DNA of 64,000 nucleotides. Source: Sanghuangporus weigelae. Lineage: Eukaryota > Basidiomycota > Agaricomycetes > Hymenochaetales > Hymenochaetaceae. This document shows, in pieces, positions 1 to 11,324 of this stretch. The first letter of the stretch is position 1; each line of letters starts with the position of its first letter. The DNA lies in assembly GCA_033182465.1 (NCBI GenBank), contig CP137319.1, positions 620,001 through 684,000 of the forward strand. The letters run 5' to 3'. Made by a program: the position numbers and the translations under genes. The notes under the pieces were generated by a model. The model worked only from the letters and a program-made list of their open reading frames with translations, had not been told where the DNA came from and did no database searches.

Positions 1-542
1 ACTCGATGAAGTATCCTTATTCTTCAACCAGATATAGAGTTTTATGGACGGGACTGACTGAGTAGAGGGGTACGCCTGGTTTAGAGTCGTGAAGAAAGCG
101 CCGGACATTTGTTCTGTGAGTATATGGAACCATTCTCTCTTCTCAAGATGTTTTACTAATCTCATTCGTGACCTAGAATAATGCCGTGATGGATCCTCAA
201 GGACAGATTACAGATCTTGGAAGACAGTACATTGGCGAAAGCCCGGAAGAGAGTGGATCAGATGGTAGATCAAATGGTGAATCGGATGGCGAATCAGAGT
301 GTGGTTCTGATACTGGCTCAGCGTCCTCGGTTGCCAACTCAGGTGTCTCTTCCAAGCCGGCATTCAGCGCTGCGCTTACCAGCATAACGCCTCTTACTGT
401 CGCCCTTGCCGCATTTGTGAAGCTTAAAGACGAACTCACCCTTCAATCTCCTGGATGCCTCATACGTACTATGATAAATATATACTTGTACACGATATAT
501 AGTTGTCAACCTTTCAGAGACATTCTGTTGGGATGGATCTAA
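1..542 (+). pseudogene. Decayed 3' part of a GH128-type glucanase gene (tandem copy)
   Basis: This is the last part of a gene paralogous to the intact GH128 gene that follows at 1088-2444. Read in the same frame, 5-115 matches the penultimate exon of that gene (DEVSLF..., YAWF), a likely intron follows at about 116-176, and the last exon starts with NNAVMDPQG, matching NNAMMDSQG downstream. Two in-frame stops break it: TAG at 35-37, where the intact gene has CAG, and TGA at 59-61, where it has TGG (the W of TDWVERYAWF). The tail at 186-542 stays open and is Ser/Gly/Glu-rich, like a cell-wall protein C-terminus. The 5' part lies outside the window, so earlier lesions cannot be judged. A sequencing error could explain one stop but hardly two. 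Confidence 0.8.
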
Positions 543-1087
543 GAGTGCCCTCGCAAAATTCCATACGCTTTTTTCGCTCGAGCTGAAGACCGAACCGAAG
601 CTCATTGTGAGATTATAACGATTGATATTGATTTACAGCGCCATGGTATAAGTGATAGAGATTTGCACGTGTTGCAAGTTTTTCTAAAAGTAGCAACTAC
701 GTGGGATCGTCTCTGGATGCCAAATATGAACGAAACCGTTCTCACCCCCACTGCAACACGACTGAACGCTGGGTCGACTTGTCACTCTTTCTGCCTTCCT
801 TGTGGACACACTTCATGCAGACATTGGTTCATAAAGCTTCCGCAGCCCATCGCCCAGACCTATCGCCAAGTTTCCCTTGGGAGGACTTGCCCTAAACTAC
901 GTCATCCCAATGCTGTGCAGCTTTATCGTCGTAAGTGGGGTTCAGGCCACTCTTAACTTAATAATAAACTTGCTTGGTCGAAGCTCTGCGGGCTATCAGA
1001 ACTCCAACGACGAGACTCTTCTTAAGGCCGACCATCCTAGTTTCACCGTTGAACGTGGTCCAGGCAGTACCCGAGCTTATCACGAGG
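543..1087. other. Intergenic, upstream of the GH128 gene
   Basis: No supported gene. The stretch holds the 3' flank of the decayed copy and the promoter and 5' leader of the intact GH128 gene. Open frames here have no recognisable family motif. No clear TATA box was assigned. Confidence 0.5.
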
Positions 1088-2444
1088 ATGCTACAACGAG
1101 CCGTAGCAGGTCTTCTGTTCGTATTTTCCCTCTTTTTCCAGACGGTGGACTCGCAGAAGGCAGGATTGGCTTGGCCAAACGGAAACTTCAACGATATTAG
1201 GCAGTATACAAGCACGGGAAAGGTATCATGGTTCGTATCGCAAACCTCTTTTTTTTCTTTTGGGAAACTTACCCTAGCTCTCAAATATTTAAGGTATTAC
1301 ACGTGGTCGCCGAATCCCGTGCGCTCGGATCTCGAGTTCGTTTCTATGCTTTGGGGCAGGAATCAAATTGATGCGTTCATGTCCACGATTAACAGGACGA
1401 TTAGTCGAAATAGTGTTACTCATGTACTGGGTTTTAACGAGTTCGTCTTTCTCTATTCTTCTTTCACCACTGATTGTTAACTGCTGACTACCATGATTCC
1501 ATGCCAACTGAAACTCATCCCGACTACGAATATCAAGACCGCAGCAACCTGGTCAATCGAACCTCACTGCTGAAGAAGGAGCGGAGCTCTGGAGGACATA
1601 TCTCGAACCACTGAAGTCGCAAGGCATTCGTCTCGGTACGCCTGCGCCATCGAGTGCACCAAGTGGAAAGACCTGGCTTCAAGACTGGCTCACCGCGTGT
1701 GCTGGAGGCTGTAATCCGGACTTTGTCGCCCTTCGTGAGTCCTGTCTCGTTTCACGTGGTGTATTCTGTCGAGTAGCTTACTCGTTATTGTTTCTACGTC
1801 TGTGTCGCCCATGTCCAGACTGGTACGACGTCAATGCGACCCAGTTCCAGCTCTACCTCGAGGATTTCCACGATACTTTCCAACTCCCTATTTGGGTTAC
1901 AGAATGGGCAGACCACGTATGTACATAGTCTTCTCCAATTTCTGGGTCCTGCGTATAGATATCCCTCGCTGACTGAACCTCTAGAACTTCAACGGCGATG
2001 ACCAGCCATCTTTTGATGAGGTGGTCTCCTTTCTAGATCAAACACAGAGCTTCATGGATGCGACTGACTGGGTAGAGAGATACGCGTGGTTTGGCGTCAT
2101 GGAGAACATGCAAGATGTGGGCTACGTGCGTATCCGAACTTGCTTATCCTCATTTCATTCTTCTATTCTCGAGTCCTTCGTATCCACGCTAACCTGTAAC
2201 ATTCTTTGTATGTCCGTAACCACAGAATAATGCTATGATGGACTCACAAGGAGACATCACAGATCTCGGGAGACAGTATATCGGCGGAGGCTCAGCAGAA
2301 GGTGGTTCAGCTCCTTCAGCCATTAGCTCTGCATCGCCTCGGAGGTTCCGAACACACTTCAGTGTATTCCTACCCAGAATTTCGTCCGCTATCATGGCCC
2401 TGACAGCATTACCGAATCTTCTACAGGAACTTATACTTTTGTAA
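1088..2444 (+). CDS. Secreted GH128-type (Asl1-like) glucan-binding glycoside hydrolase
   Basis: Predicted beta-1,3-glucanase-type enzyme of family GH128 (Asl1-like catalytic core), acting on fungal or plant beta-glucan outside the cell. Six exons join in frame: 1088-1230, 1294-1440, 1538-1734, 1819-1916, 1985-2125 and 2226-2444, giving 314 residues. The start was chosen because it opens a signal peptide (MLQRAVAGLLFVFSLFF). Family motifs appear after splicing: GLAWPNG, VSWYYTWSPNP, VLGFNEP..PGQSNLT, HWYD, LPIWVTEWAD and YAWFGVM. The glutamates in GFNE and VTEW are the expected catalytic pair. The C-terminus is Gly/Ser/Pro-rich and ends hydrophobic, which could be a GPI-attachment signal. The first two introns use the unusual donor GTTCGT. 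A decayed tandem copy lies just upstream. Confidence 0.88.
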
Positions 2445-2777
2445 CTCTAGAATACCCTGACGAGTTGATAGAACGTACTGATGTCCTGCGTATACCCGTC
2501 CCCAGTTCGGACTGATACACGGACTTTAAGCGCCTTCACCAAGTCGAAACATGAGATATGCTGTAGTTGTATCCTTTTTCATTGTAAATTGCATAATAAA
2601 CGAAAGTTGTCATGTATCTAGCATTGATCGAAAGCGTAACAGAATCCAAAAGGCCTGAACTTGTGAAACTAGACGGTTGAAACCTCACGAAAGAAACTAA
2701 GAAGTATCGTACTATACTGAATACCACAGCGAAAGCAAAACGAGCAAAACGACATGAAAGTGCCAAACCATAGTAGG
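2445..2777. other. Convergent intergenic region
   Basis: About 330 bp between the stop codons of the GH128 gene (plus) and the VPS9 gene (minus). It presumably holds both 3' UTRs. No gene or repeat was seen. Confidence 0.5.
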
Positions 2778-5700
2778 TCAAGAATTTTCGTCAAAAGCAC
2801 CCATATTGCGTACACCCTCGACAAGTCGCCGATATTCACGCAGGAGCTCTGGAATCTCGGACATCTTGAGATCCTCCGCGGTGCACTCAAGGAAGCGTCG
2901 ACTCGGTGGAGGTAAAGGCGTGAAGGATGTCCGATGGGCACTAGGCACGGGAGAAGATGTCCTCGAGGAGACGGGTGTGTCGAAACGTGCTGGATCCTTC
3001 GCGGCGAGAAGGCTTGATGTGCGTGGCGGTGGAGGTGGAGAGCTCTTTGTAATTGAGTCAGTGGTTAGATTAGAAAAACGCGGACTTCAAGATAGAAAAA
3101 TGCCTAGGACATACCTGATGAGCGGACGGTTCATTAGAGTGAAATGGTGATCCTTTTGACAAACGCGACCGGGACATATTCGCCAAGCGATCTGTAATGC
3201 TCATGCGTTCCTTCTTGTTCGCCTTGTCTACCTTGCGCTTTCTGCGTGCGCGAGTTCGCTCGCTCATCATACTCTCAAAGCTGCGAATACTGCGCGTATC
3301 GTGTCTAGTCTCTTCTTCCTCATCTTCATCATCCTCATCCTCTTCGCTTTCCTCTTCCTCATCTTCGTCTTCGTCACCTTCCTCTTCTTCATCGTCGAGT
3401 CTTACATTGCGCACTGACGAGGGCCGGCTTTCAACCATCTCTTGGCCTTCTTCATCCGCAGCATGGTACGACGACGCAATTGAGCGTGCACGGTCACGAC
3501 CGGGTAACGACGCCGCTAGACTCGCTATCGAGAACCCACTCTCGCGCCGTAGTAGTCCAAATCCTGGACGAGAGATGTTCCACGGAGCAGCCTCGCTTCC
3601 AGGTGTTCCAGGGTGCGACTGATCACCCGGTGGTGCAGCCGGCAGAAGCGAGCGGAGAACTCCAAAGCCAGAATCTACGACGCCTGAAAGGACTTTGTTC
3701 GCCGAGCCGGCAATTGCGTCGACTTGCTGCTCGACTCGGCCACGGAGCCCAGCTTGCCCACCTGGCGTGGAAGCCGGCGTTTTATCTGCTGTTATCCCCA
3801 GAGGTATTGGTGTGAGGTCGGCAGTGCTGTTGAAAGGCAGAGTAAGAATTGCGAATCTCCTTGGAGAAAGTGAGAGTCTACTAACCTTCGAACATCCCTT
3901 TCACTCTCTTTGAGACCCAAAGCCGCCAAGTCCACATTCTCCAAGAACTCGACCACCGCCATAAGATTTATAAGGCAATAGCTTTCCTCTCCTCCAATGG
4001 ATTGATTACGGAAGCGTTGAGTGAACAGAAGATGAGAAACAAGCTGAGACGGATTTGCTTTCACTACTGAGAAAATAATCAGAGGAAGCAAAATGTCCCC
4101 AGACACCGGAGTAGGTGTATTGGGAGGAGAGACGGAAAGTAGTGGCGTCGATCGCTCCTCGGCTGCGGGGGACAAAGTGAACGAAGGAACTGAGTCAACG
4201 GAGGCGCCATCTTCCAATAACGGAGTCTTGATCGTTTCATTTGTTTTGCTCTCCCCAAGCGTCTTTTCCGTCTTAGCTGTTTTGATCTCTTCAAGTTCCT
4301 TCTCTGGAGATATCGAATTGGCCAGAGGAGAGAGAGGATCAGAAATTGTCTTTATCGGTTTGACAGGGCTTTTGCTTCGGCCACTCGTTTCGTCCTCCCC
4401 GTTGGTATGGACGTCGCCACCGAAAGTAGGACCTTGCGGAGTCTTCTCATCCTCCCAAGACTCTTCTGACTTCAGGTGTAGTGGTGGAAGTCTCGAAAGA
4501 CCATCTTGTGAAAAGAGAAAACATCGGCAACTATAATATAGCGAAGGATATAAAATAAACTGACCAACGATGATCCTATGTGATGCCACGAGAATAGCAG
4601 CCTTGTCAGCAGGACAACGTGCCACTTCGAGTTGCGAAATAGCTGCATCGAAACAAGCTTCAGTAATACACTTTTTTGGAATATGCACACTACTTACTTT
4701 GACCACATGCTTCCACGATTCGATAGACGTCATCTTTAGTGCCGCCGGCGTCGACACCAAGATGGTCCAAGTTCAAATCCAATTTGTTGAGCGCAGCTAT
4801 ACGGCTTGACAGGGCCTCGTCGTGCGAGGCATCATCAGAGCTAGAAGGCCGGTATAATCTAAAATTCAGATTAGCATTCTCCAGAGACCGGTCCTATCGA
4901 ATAACCGATACTTACCGATCATAAAAGGTGCATGTTAGCGAACGTTCTACTTTCTCAAGTGCATGCTGTACTTTTGTGTCTAGTTCGATCTTCTCCCTCG
5001 CCTTCTCTTCTTCGCTGAGTCTATCCTCCTTCCGCCTTAATGTCGAAGGCGAACCATCAACTCTAAGTTCTTCCTCCAAGCTTTCGTAAAACTCCTGGAA
5101 CCGCTGAGACAGTTCCTCAGCAACGTCATCATAAGCAGAAACTTCTAGTACAGAGCTCTGGTCCGACGTTGTTTGACTCCCGTTGTTCCAATCTTTTCCT
5201 TTCAGCGGAGGTCTTGGGAACGGCAACAGGTTCGACGAGAAGTTCTGCACGCGGTCGATGACCCAACTAGGCAAACCAGCGAGCGAGTCCTTGATCTCAG
5301 CCTTTATGTGCTTTGTGAGGGTCTTCGATATGTTCCGCCGTACAAGAGCTCTATCTATCGTATAAGCGGGAACTTCAACAGTATGATCCACAGGCGGCGC
5401 ATCCGCTTGAGGAAGAGATGCTGGTGCAGGGGTTGCAGGAGCATTTGACTTGGAAAAGAAAGATGCGAATGGGTTGGGTAGGCGCGAAACATGTGGTGCG
5501 GGCTTAGCGCCAGGACGTGGAGGTAAGGGAGGTTTGGGAGGAATAGTGCGTGGAGGAACTGGAAGGGAAGATATGAAGGCCCGCGAAGTGAACTTGGGAT
5601 AGCCGAGGGCAGAATTCGATAACTCAGGAAGAGGAGGAAGTGACGTGAGAGCAGAAGAACGTGTCGCCGCATCGGACAAAGCCTTGAACAATTTCGATGA

Positions 5701-6629
5701 GGTCGGTATCGAAGATTGGATTAATAGATCATCTCCACTGTCAAAGTAGATCCGTAAGCATGAGAAAACAAATCACAATCGGAAACAGCGAGCATGATTG
5801 AAAGTAACCCAAAGGTAGATTTAGCAGATCTCGATGCGCTAATTACTCACTCGATAGTTCCCCTCAGTCCAGATAATGTTACAAAGGGAGTTTTTTCTCT
5901 GGCAGAACCTTCGCAGAAAACGATATGGTCTTTCACAAATTCGGGCGTAATGGCCTCACGAGAGTTCGCTACCTCCGTTGGGAGTAACAGTGCAGCCTAT
6001 ACAGCAATACCACATGTATCAATCAATCTTCTCTTGACAAAGGACGATGGAAATGAAACGCATTTGCTCACTTTACCCGTCGCGATCACGGTCCATACCT
6101 CCGACCATGCAGCTGTCTGATCCGATCCTGCCACTAGCTCCTCTAGCATCGCCCAGCCAAGGCAACTAGCATCAAGGCCATGATGCTGCGTGACGGCCTT
6201 TAGGTTTTGCAGCTGTAGCCGACTTGTCGCACTCGGTGCCGTAACTCCACCCGAGTGCTGATGCGGTTGCGGTGCTACAGATACAGGCGAGCTTGCTGTG
6301 CCTGTCGTTGCCGAGCCCGTCACAACGCGTGCTTGGCGAGGTGTATATGGAAGATATTTTGTTGCGGTCGTCGCTGCTGCGTTTTGGACCGGGTGATGCG
6401 GTGGAGGATTAGCTGTCACTGGTGATTCAGAAGAGTGCAAACTGCTGTTGCTGGATGAAGTCCCATTTGCATTTACGTTAGAAGAGCTCAAAGAAGCAGA
6501 AGGACCAGGAGACAAAAGCGGATGTGCATTGAGGACTTCGCTCGATGGAACGCGATGCAAACGGCTGTTGGCGTGTGCCGGAGACGCAGGTCGCAGATTG
6601 GGAAGTGTAGTGCCTCCCGGAGAGGACAT
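2778..6629 (-). CDS. VPS9-domain Rab5-type GTPase exchange factor
   Basis: Large VPS9-domain protein predicted to activate Rab5/Vps21-type GTPases in endosomal trafficking. Eight exons (6629-6072, 5996-5851, 5737-4916, 4858-4698, 4657-4565, 4504-3886, 3826-3115, 3044-2778) join in frame to 1125 residues. The N-terminus is Ser/Pro-rich and low complexity. A proline-rich stretch lies near residues 250-310. The VPS9 signature spans roughly residues 540-800 and includes ILLPLIIFSVVKANPSQLV, the QRFRN motif and GGEESYCL. The C-terminal third has a glycine/proline linker, a long Asp/Glu run and a basic patch, and ends in a short helix (SEIPELLREYRRLVEGVRN). Yeast Vps9 and Muk1 are much smaller; long versions are usual in basidiomycetes. 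The fourth intron (4658-4697) is only 40 nt and is the least certain join. Confidence 0.88.
3305..3405 (-). repeat. Low-complexity acidic-codon tract inside the VPS9 gene
   Basis: On the minus strand this is a purine-rich GA/GAC tract that encodes an almost unbroken run of Asp and Glu residues. It is coding low-complexity sequence. The plus-strand reading is a serine run and is not a gene. Confidence 0.8.
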
Positions 6630-7313
6630 GGTGTCTTCAATCTCTTGTCTCTATACGTGTGATCTAACCAGAAGTTCTGAAGAACAATGACATCCGACTG
6701 CGCCTAGAGAGCTAAGTAGTCGTTGGCGTTGGGCACAGTCGCGTCTCCGTGCACGTGCCGCTAAACTCATGATCGGCAATCGGATAGCTTTGCACAGAGC
6801 GAGCTTTGATTTTAACCTCTTCTCATCATTACCATGTCTTTAAATATGAAAGCGGTCGCGTCGGAGTTCCGAAAGAAGGACACGTAGGATTGAACGTTTC
6901 GATTGAATTGAAAAGCGACTTCTATCCGAACCGCTGAAAGGGAGAAGCCACAGAACTAAACTCGAAGATCAAAATATCCCGTGCTTCGTCATCAATCAAT
7001 GAGATGAGATATTTTTTAACTTTTTTGGTTAGTTTGACCGTACAGCAAATATTTCTTGTTTACACGACGAAGTCAACGCGCCTGAAACTGTCGAGGTTTG
7101 GTTACAATCTAACGTTATATTCCAGGCGTCCTTTCGAGAGAGAGGAGGCTATTAATGCACTCAAGGCACTCTCAACGACGATAGCAACTCTGCCTCTGCG
7201 GATATGTATATTTATTCTCTATTTAATTTAGATATCCTACCGACTGAGACACTCCGTGAGAATTGTAACGTAACTTCAGACGATTCGGACTCGTGTCTCA
7301 GACCCGAACTACC
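6630..7313. promoter_or_regulatory. Divergent intergenic region between VPS9 gene and orphan gene
   Basis: About 680 bp between start codons on opposite strands, so it must contain both promoters. No open frame here shows family features, and no individual element could be assigned with confidence. Confidence 0.5.
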
Positions 7314-8733
7314 ATGACTGTTGCTCTTGAGCCTTCCGACAAAGAAGCCGGCTACGTCGAGGTTGAAGGCTCATTTGCGGAGAAAGAGATCGACACGGTC
7401 GAATCTATATCTCATCGTGCGACAAAGTACCTATCTCTTAATCCTTCCCAATCGACCTCAGATCGACCATACGTATGGCCCAGCGTCCCTCCGCCTGAAC
7501 AAAAACTCTTGTTACGGGGAAGTCCAGGAGAAAATGAGGATGCCCGAAAACTCAACATACCCTCTTCTCCGGAGGTACTTGCCGTTCAGGTCAGGCTTGC
7601 TTTGTCCCAGCTATTGTCGTGGTCTCATAATGAAGCATATAGAAAAAGTATCCTGAACTCTTCAAGAAATCCACCGTCTTCGTGAAGTCGATAGATTCTT
7701 GGAGCATGGCCGATGCATACCGTACAGAAAACAAGCTTGTTTCCTGCAACGGTTTTAAATCACTCGACGGAGAAATCGGGAACCTGAATCGCTGTCTTAG
7801 CAAATCTCGTCAGCTTGTACGTCCACATGTACATCATTCTGGGTTTTAGTTTTTTTGGTGATATTTCAGTCATCAGAGCTCCGGTATGCAGAGGCAATTC
7901 CCTTCTTTATGCACAGACATCCGAGCAGACGTATCGAATGATTTCTTTGAGAAGGCGGACACCGGCGGTGCGTCACTGGCAGAAGTGAATTGTTACGATC
8001 AGATTTTCCGCTTCATCGAGGATCGTTGGGCTAGAATCATGACGCGGCAGAACAGGTCGCCGAATTTGCTCGCTTCACTCTTCATCTCCATGATATTACA
8101 GCCTCCTTTTTTCTGGGATAGTAGCGACTTCGAGATAACCTAGTAAGTGCTTTGATTTCTTTGTACACTGGCATTGTACGCTAGCGGTATTCACCTGCTT
8201 GTAGCGATAGCAGCTCCCACACTCGCATGTTCGTGAAACCATCCGATCGGTCTCAGATTTACGCATATACACCTCAGACCAACATTATCCTGCACTTCGG
8301 ATCGGGGTTAGGCCCTCCTGTCTTGCTCTTGGACTTCTCTTGCGGGTCCAGGAAAGAGAGTAGAGCCAAAATGACCATGCAAGGAGCCGTGATACATCGG
8401 CAGTGGCAAACCGTTAGCGTGAAGAATATCATGCCAATCGGACTGTGCGTTCACAGCAACTTCGACGTCGATGTCTTTCTGTTCTATGCAATCGGGGACA
8501 AAGGCAATGTGAATACAAGCCCGTGACTCTGAGATCATAGTTTGATTGATTGAACATAGGTCGACTTTGTCGTGGAAACGTTTAGAGCCTCTAAGAAGAA
8601 AGAAGCCCTTTCACTTGCACGGTTCCTATTCAACTACCGGGATAAATTATCGAGCCAAAAGATTGTTCTTGACGACCGCAATGCGGAAGAGGTCGAAAAC
8701 TTTATACAGGAAGGTGTTAGCCGAGATCATTAG
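7314..8733 (+). CDS. Uncharacterised five-exon protein, no family recognised
   Basis: Five exons (7314-7574, 7643-7816, 7877-8142, 8205-8508, 8560-8733) splice with consensus GT/AG sites into one continuous frame of 392 residues. The total length is an exact multiple of three, and conceptual coding continues across every junction, which supports a real gene. The N-terminal 90 residues are acidic and hydrophilic (EVEGSFAEKEIDTVES). The middle holds KKYPELFKKSTVFVKSIDSW and a likely helix around YDQIFRFIEDRWARIM. The C-terminal half looks globular (IILHFGSGLGPPVLLLDFS, then FDVDVFLFYAIGD) and ends in a basic helix (ETFRASKKKEALSLARFL). There is no signal peptide or clear membrane segment. I do not recognise the family and assign no function. 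The acceptor of intron 2 has an alternative AG 7 nt upstream that would put the frame out. Confidence 0.6.
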
Positions 8734-9539
8734 CAGTTCTTGAAACACTATTTTGGAGTGTGCTTCCTTTTGTATTAAAAGTGTTCATATGGTATCAAGG
8801 AAGGCAAGATGAAAGTGAAGCGGTGCGATGGTGCAGGTCAATCTCGACTGCGACTTCAAGCCTTCAAGCCTTCAGGGGGGAGAACGAATATATCAATTAT
8901 CAAATAGATCCACGGAATCCAAGAAGGGAGATTGAAATGACACGTATGTACATCAAGCATGGGCGGAGCGGAATGAAGTGTCTCGGAGGATGAAGTGCGT
9001 AGCTCCTCGTCCGAGTATCGCGTTTCTTGATCTCGGAAGAATCGACACGGGAAATCTAACCGAACGCGGTGTAGAGTAGACCGAGCCACTGATCGGAGAC
9101 TACACGGCTAACTGGCGTTATTGGATACGTCGCACACCAAGTGTCTCTCATTCGGTTGGTTGAATCATGTAGGTGACTGTAGTTGATGGTGATGAATCTT
9201 TCAACTGGAGATTCCTATTGGAGCACAAGGCATTTCGAAACTGTCGCCATTCGTTACTTGAAGAGACCTGCCTTGTTAGATTCGTAAATCAAAACATAAA
9301 ACATATACATAAATTTTATATAGCCCAACAGTTTCTTTGCTCCGTGAAGACATACGTGATTGTTACTTTGAGCAGTACTTTTGTAAGTACATGGTGAAAG
9401 AGAAGCAACAACGTTGGTTCTGTTTGTATTACGTCATCGTACAGATCCTAGTGATCGGCACTCAGAACGGTACCTTGGCTTCTTTCACTTCAACTATACT
9501 ATATTCACATCCCGTAGGAATTCCCTTTAGAGTAGCCTC
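8734..9539. other. Unresolved region between two orphan genes
   Basis: About 800 bp with no gene I can join. Two pieces look coding-like: near 9177 (DGDESFNWRFLLEHKAF, just after a TAG that could be an acceptor) and near 9340 (LREDIRDCYFEQYF, just before a good GTAAGT donor). They could be upstream exons of the next gene or remnants of a dead one. Confidence 0.35.
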
Positions 9540-10783
9540 ATGAGGAAGGCCAATCAAAAGTACTCTGGAAGAAATGGCTTTGATGAAGTCGCGAAGCGAT
9601 TTCCTACTGAGTCATTGAAAGAACCGGAAGCAACAGAGAACCAAGATCTCGCGCGGTTCGTCATCAGAGAGATGGGATCTTTCTTCCCCTCGTAGGTTTT
9701 GCCCCGCCAAAGCGCCATCTGAGACCAACTGACGTCTCAGCTTAATCCTTATATCAAATATAGCCTTGCTGAGATGAAGCAAGAAGTCAAAGCCTCTGAC
9801 GCACCTGAAACGGTCGCAACACTCACAGAGCGCATCAAAAGATCGAAGAAGGAGAATCAGGAAGACGTGGCTAAACTGTCGCGGTACTACGCGCAGGGAC
9901 TGTACGATGACGCGATGGATCGATACTGCCAGACTGATGATATCAAATACCATGACTTTGAAGATTTTGCGAGGAGTTCTTCTGACGAATGGGCACAACA
10001 CTACGCGACACTCGAGGTCGGTCAACCACTTCAGCTCTCATCTCATTATTGCGTTCTGTCCATCAAAAGTTCCTTTTTTTTTTTTGCCTCTTTCTGATTG
10101 AGAGTTACATACTTGAACTAACTTGCTGAAACGTGCACGCCTACTACTACTACGACTTGTGCGACCTGAAAATTGCGACGTGGGCTCTGTTACTACGTAC
10201 TTATCGCCGTGAACAGAATGAATTCAGACAGTACGATAAGATCGCGGCGTCAGAACATAACAACCTTGTGGGGCGGATGCAATACGATCATCTGCGGGAG
10301 GTCCTGCCGTTGTATACTCGGCGCCGCGAGGCAGAGAGGAAGGAAGAAATGGCGCGGTTGATCCAGGTCGCGGCGAAGGAGGCGCATTTCCCGCAATCGA
10401 TAAAGGAATACCGAATGATGGACGGACGTAAGGAAGCGCAGCAGCTGCTGATAGCGCGCTTCCTGATGGCGAGCGAGCCGAACCAGGGTGTGCTCCGAAC
10501 GCGGTGTCGATGGACACGCATGCAGACCGAGCCACTGATCAATGAATACAAGAACGACGTCAGTATCATTTCACATCACAACCCAAACTTTTGTTTGCCT
10601 GTTTAACTCCAGTTGAGTTTGAGCGCGAGCTGATGATGGATCTGTTTGGATTTGCTACATTGCATTTTTCTTCGTGTTTTTTGTTTGCAGGCATCGTTTC
10701 GAGCGGAGATTGAGGCGTTTGTGAGCGGACAGGAGAGCAGGAACCCGCGAACCCGACGAACAGGAGAGTTAAGTAGCGGCTAA
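9540..10783 (+). CDS. Uncharacterised helical protein; 5' end uncertain
   Basis: Proposed exons 9540-9691, 9764-10016, 10217-10558 and 10691-10783 join in frame to 279 residues. The product is hydrophilic, charged and probably mostly helical (TLTERIKRSKKENQEDVAKL, then RRREAERKEEMARLIQVAAK), and ends Ser/Gly. No domain is recognised. The second intron is 200 nt because no AG occurs between about 10103 and 10216, so the first usable acceptor is at 10215-10216. The ATG at 9540 is the first in frame. Coding-like pieces upstream (near 9177 and 9340) mean the true start may be further 5'. Confidence 0.5.
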
Positions 10784-11324
10784 AGGGATAGTCGGTCGGC
10801 GAACCTGGAAGTGACTAAACCATCAGAGTGCAATGATCGCTGTATGAGTGTCTCGTCTGAAAGGGTTGGCAACGGCAGGAGTGGCACGTGTCCGGGTGTT
10901 TCGAGAAATAGATGTAAATAAAATATACTTTATTTTTGCTGTTAGAGATCAGAAAAAAGGACGAGATTAATTACTGTGCTGATGTGTTTCGCATCTCACT
11001 TGAGCGCGGCTGTGATATTTCGCTCTCCTGCCTACACAGGTTTCTTAAACCATGGCTATGACTATGGCCTTATTGCCGTTACAGAGTGCACGCGTATATG
11101 CATGCATATGCATATGTGCTCTTACTCTTCTCAGCTCTTGTCCATTCCGTAACGGCAGTCTCTATTTGGGTCCCTTTTCCATAAAGAAAGACACTACCAT
11201 ACCCAAAACACATTCCTCACGTACGCTCCATTTCTGCTGTATTTAAACGCTCTGCTGCATTCGACCCCATCATCACATATTCTCTCTTTCTTTACCATAC
11301 AGCCAGCACAGGCACGACGGCGGC
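10784..11324. other. Intergenic, upstream of Bud6-N gene
   Basis: About 540 bp with an AT-rich stretch at 10910-10940 (probable 3' UTR of the preceding gene) and the promoter of the following gene. No gene was seen. Confidence 0.5.

Noticed and set aside
1-120. RIP-type mutation as the cause of the GH128 stops
   Set aside because: CAG to TAG fits a C-to-T change before A, but TGG to TGA at 59-61 does not fit the usual RIP context. Two sites are too few, and RIP is not typical in most agaricomycetes.
3197-3622. Plus-strand open frame with a long polyserine run
   Set aside because: It is the reverse of the Asp/Glu-coding tract of the VPS9 gene, whose minus-strand frame joins well to the conserved domain.
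9177-9240. FNWRF motif recalling ferlin-type proteins
   Set aside because: Only a handful of residues match, ferlins are not expected here, and no C2 or other ferlin sequence is nearby.
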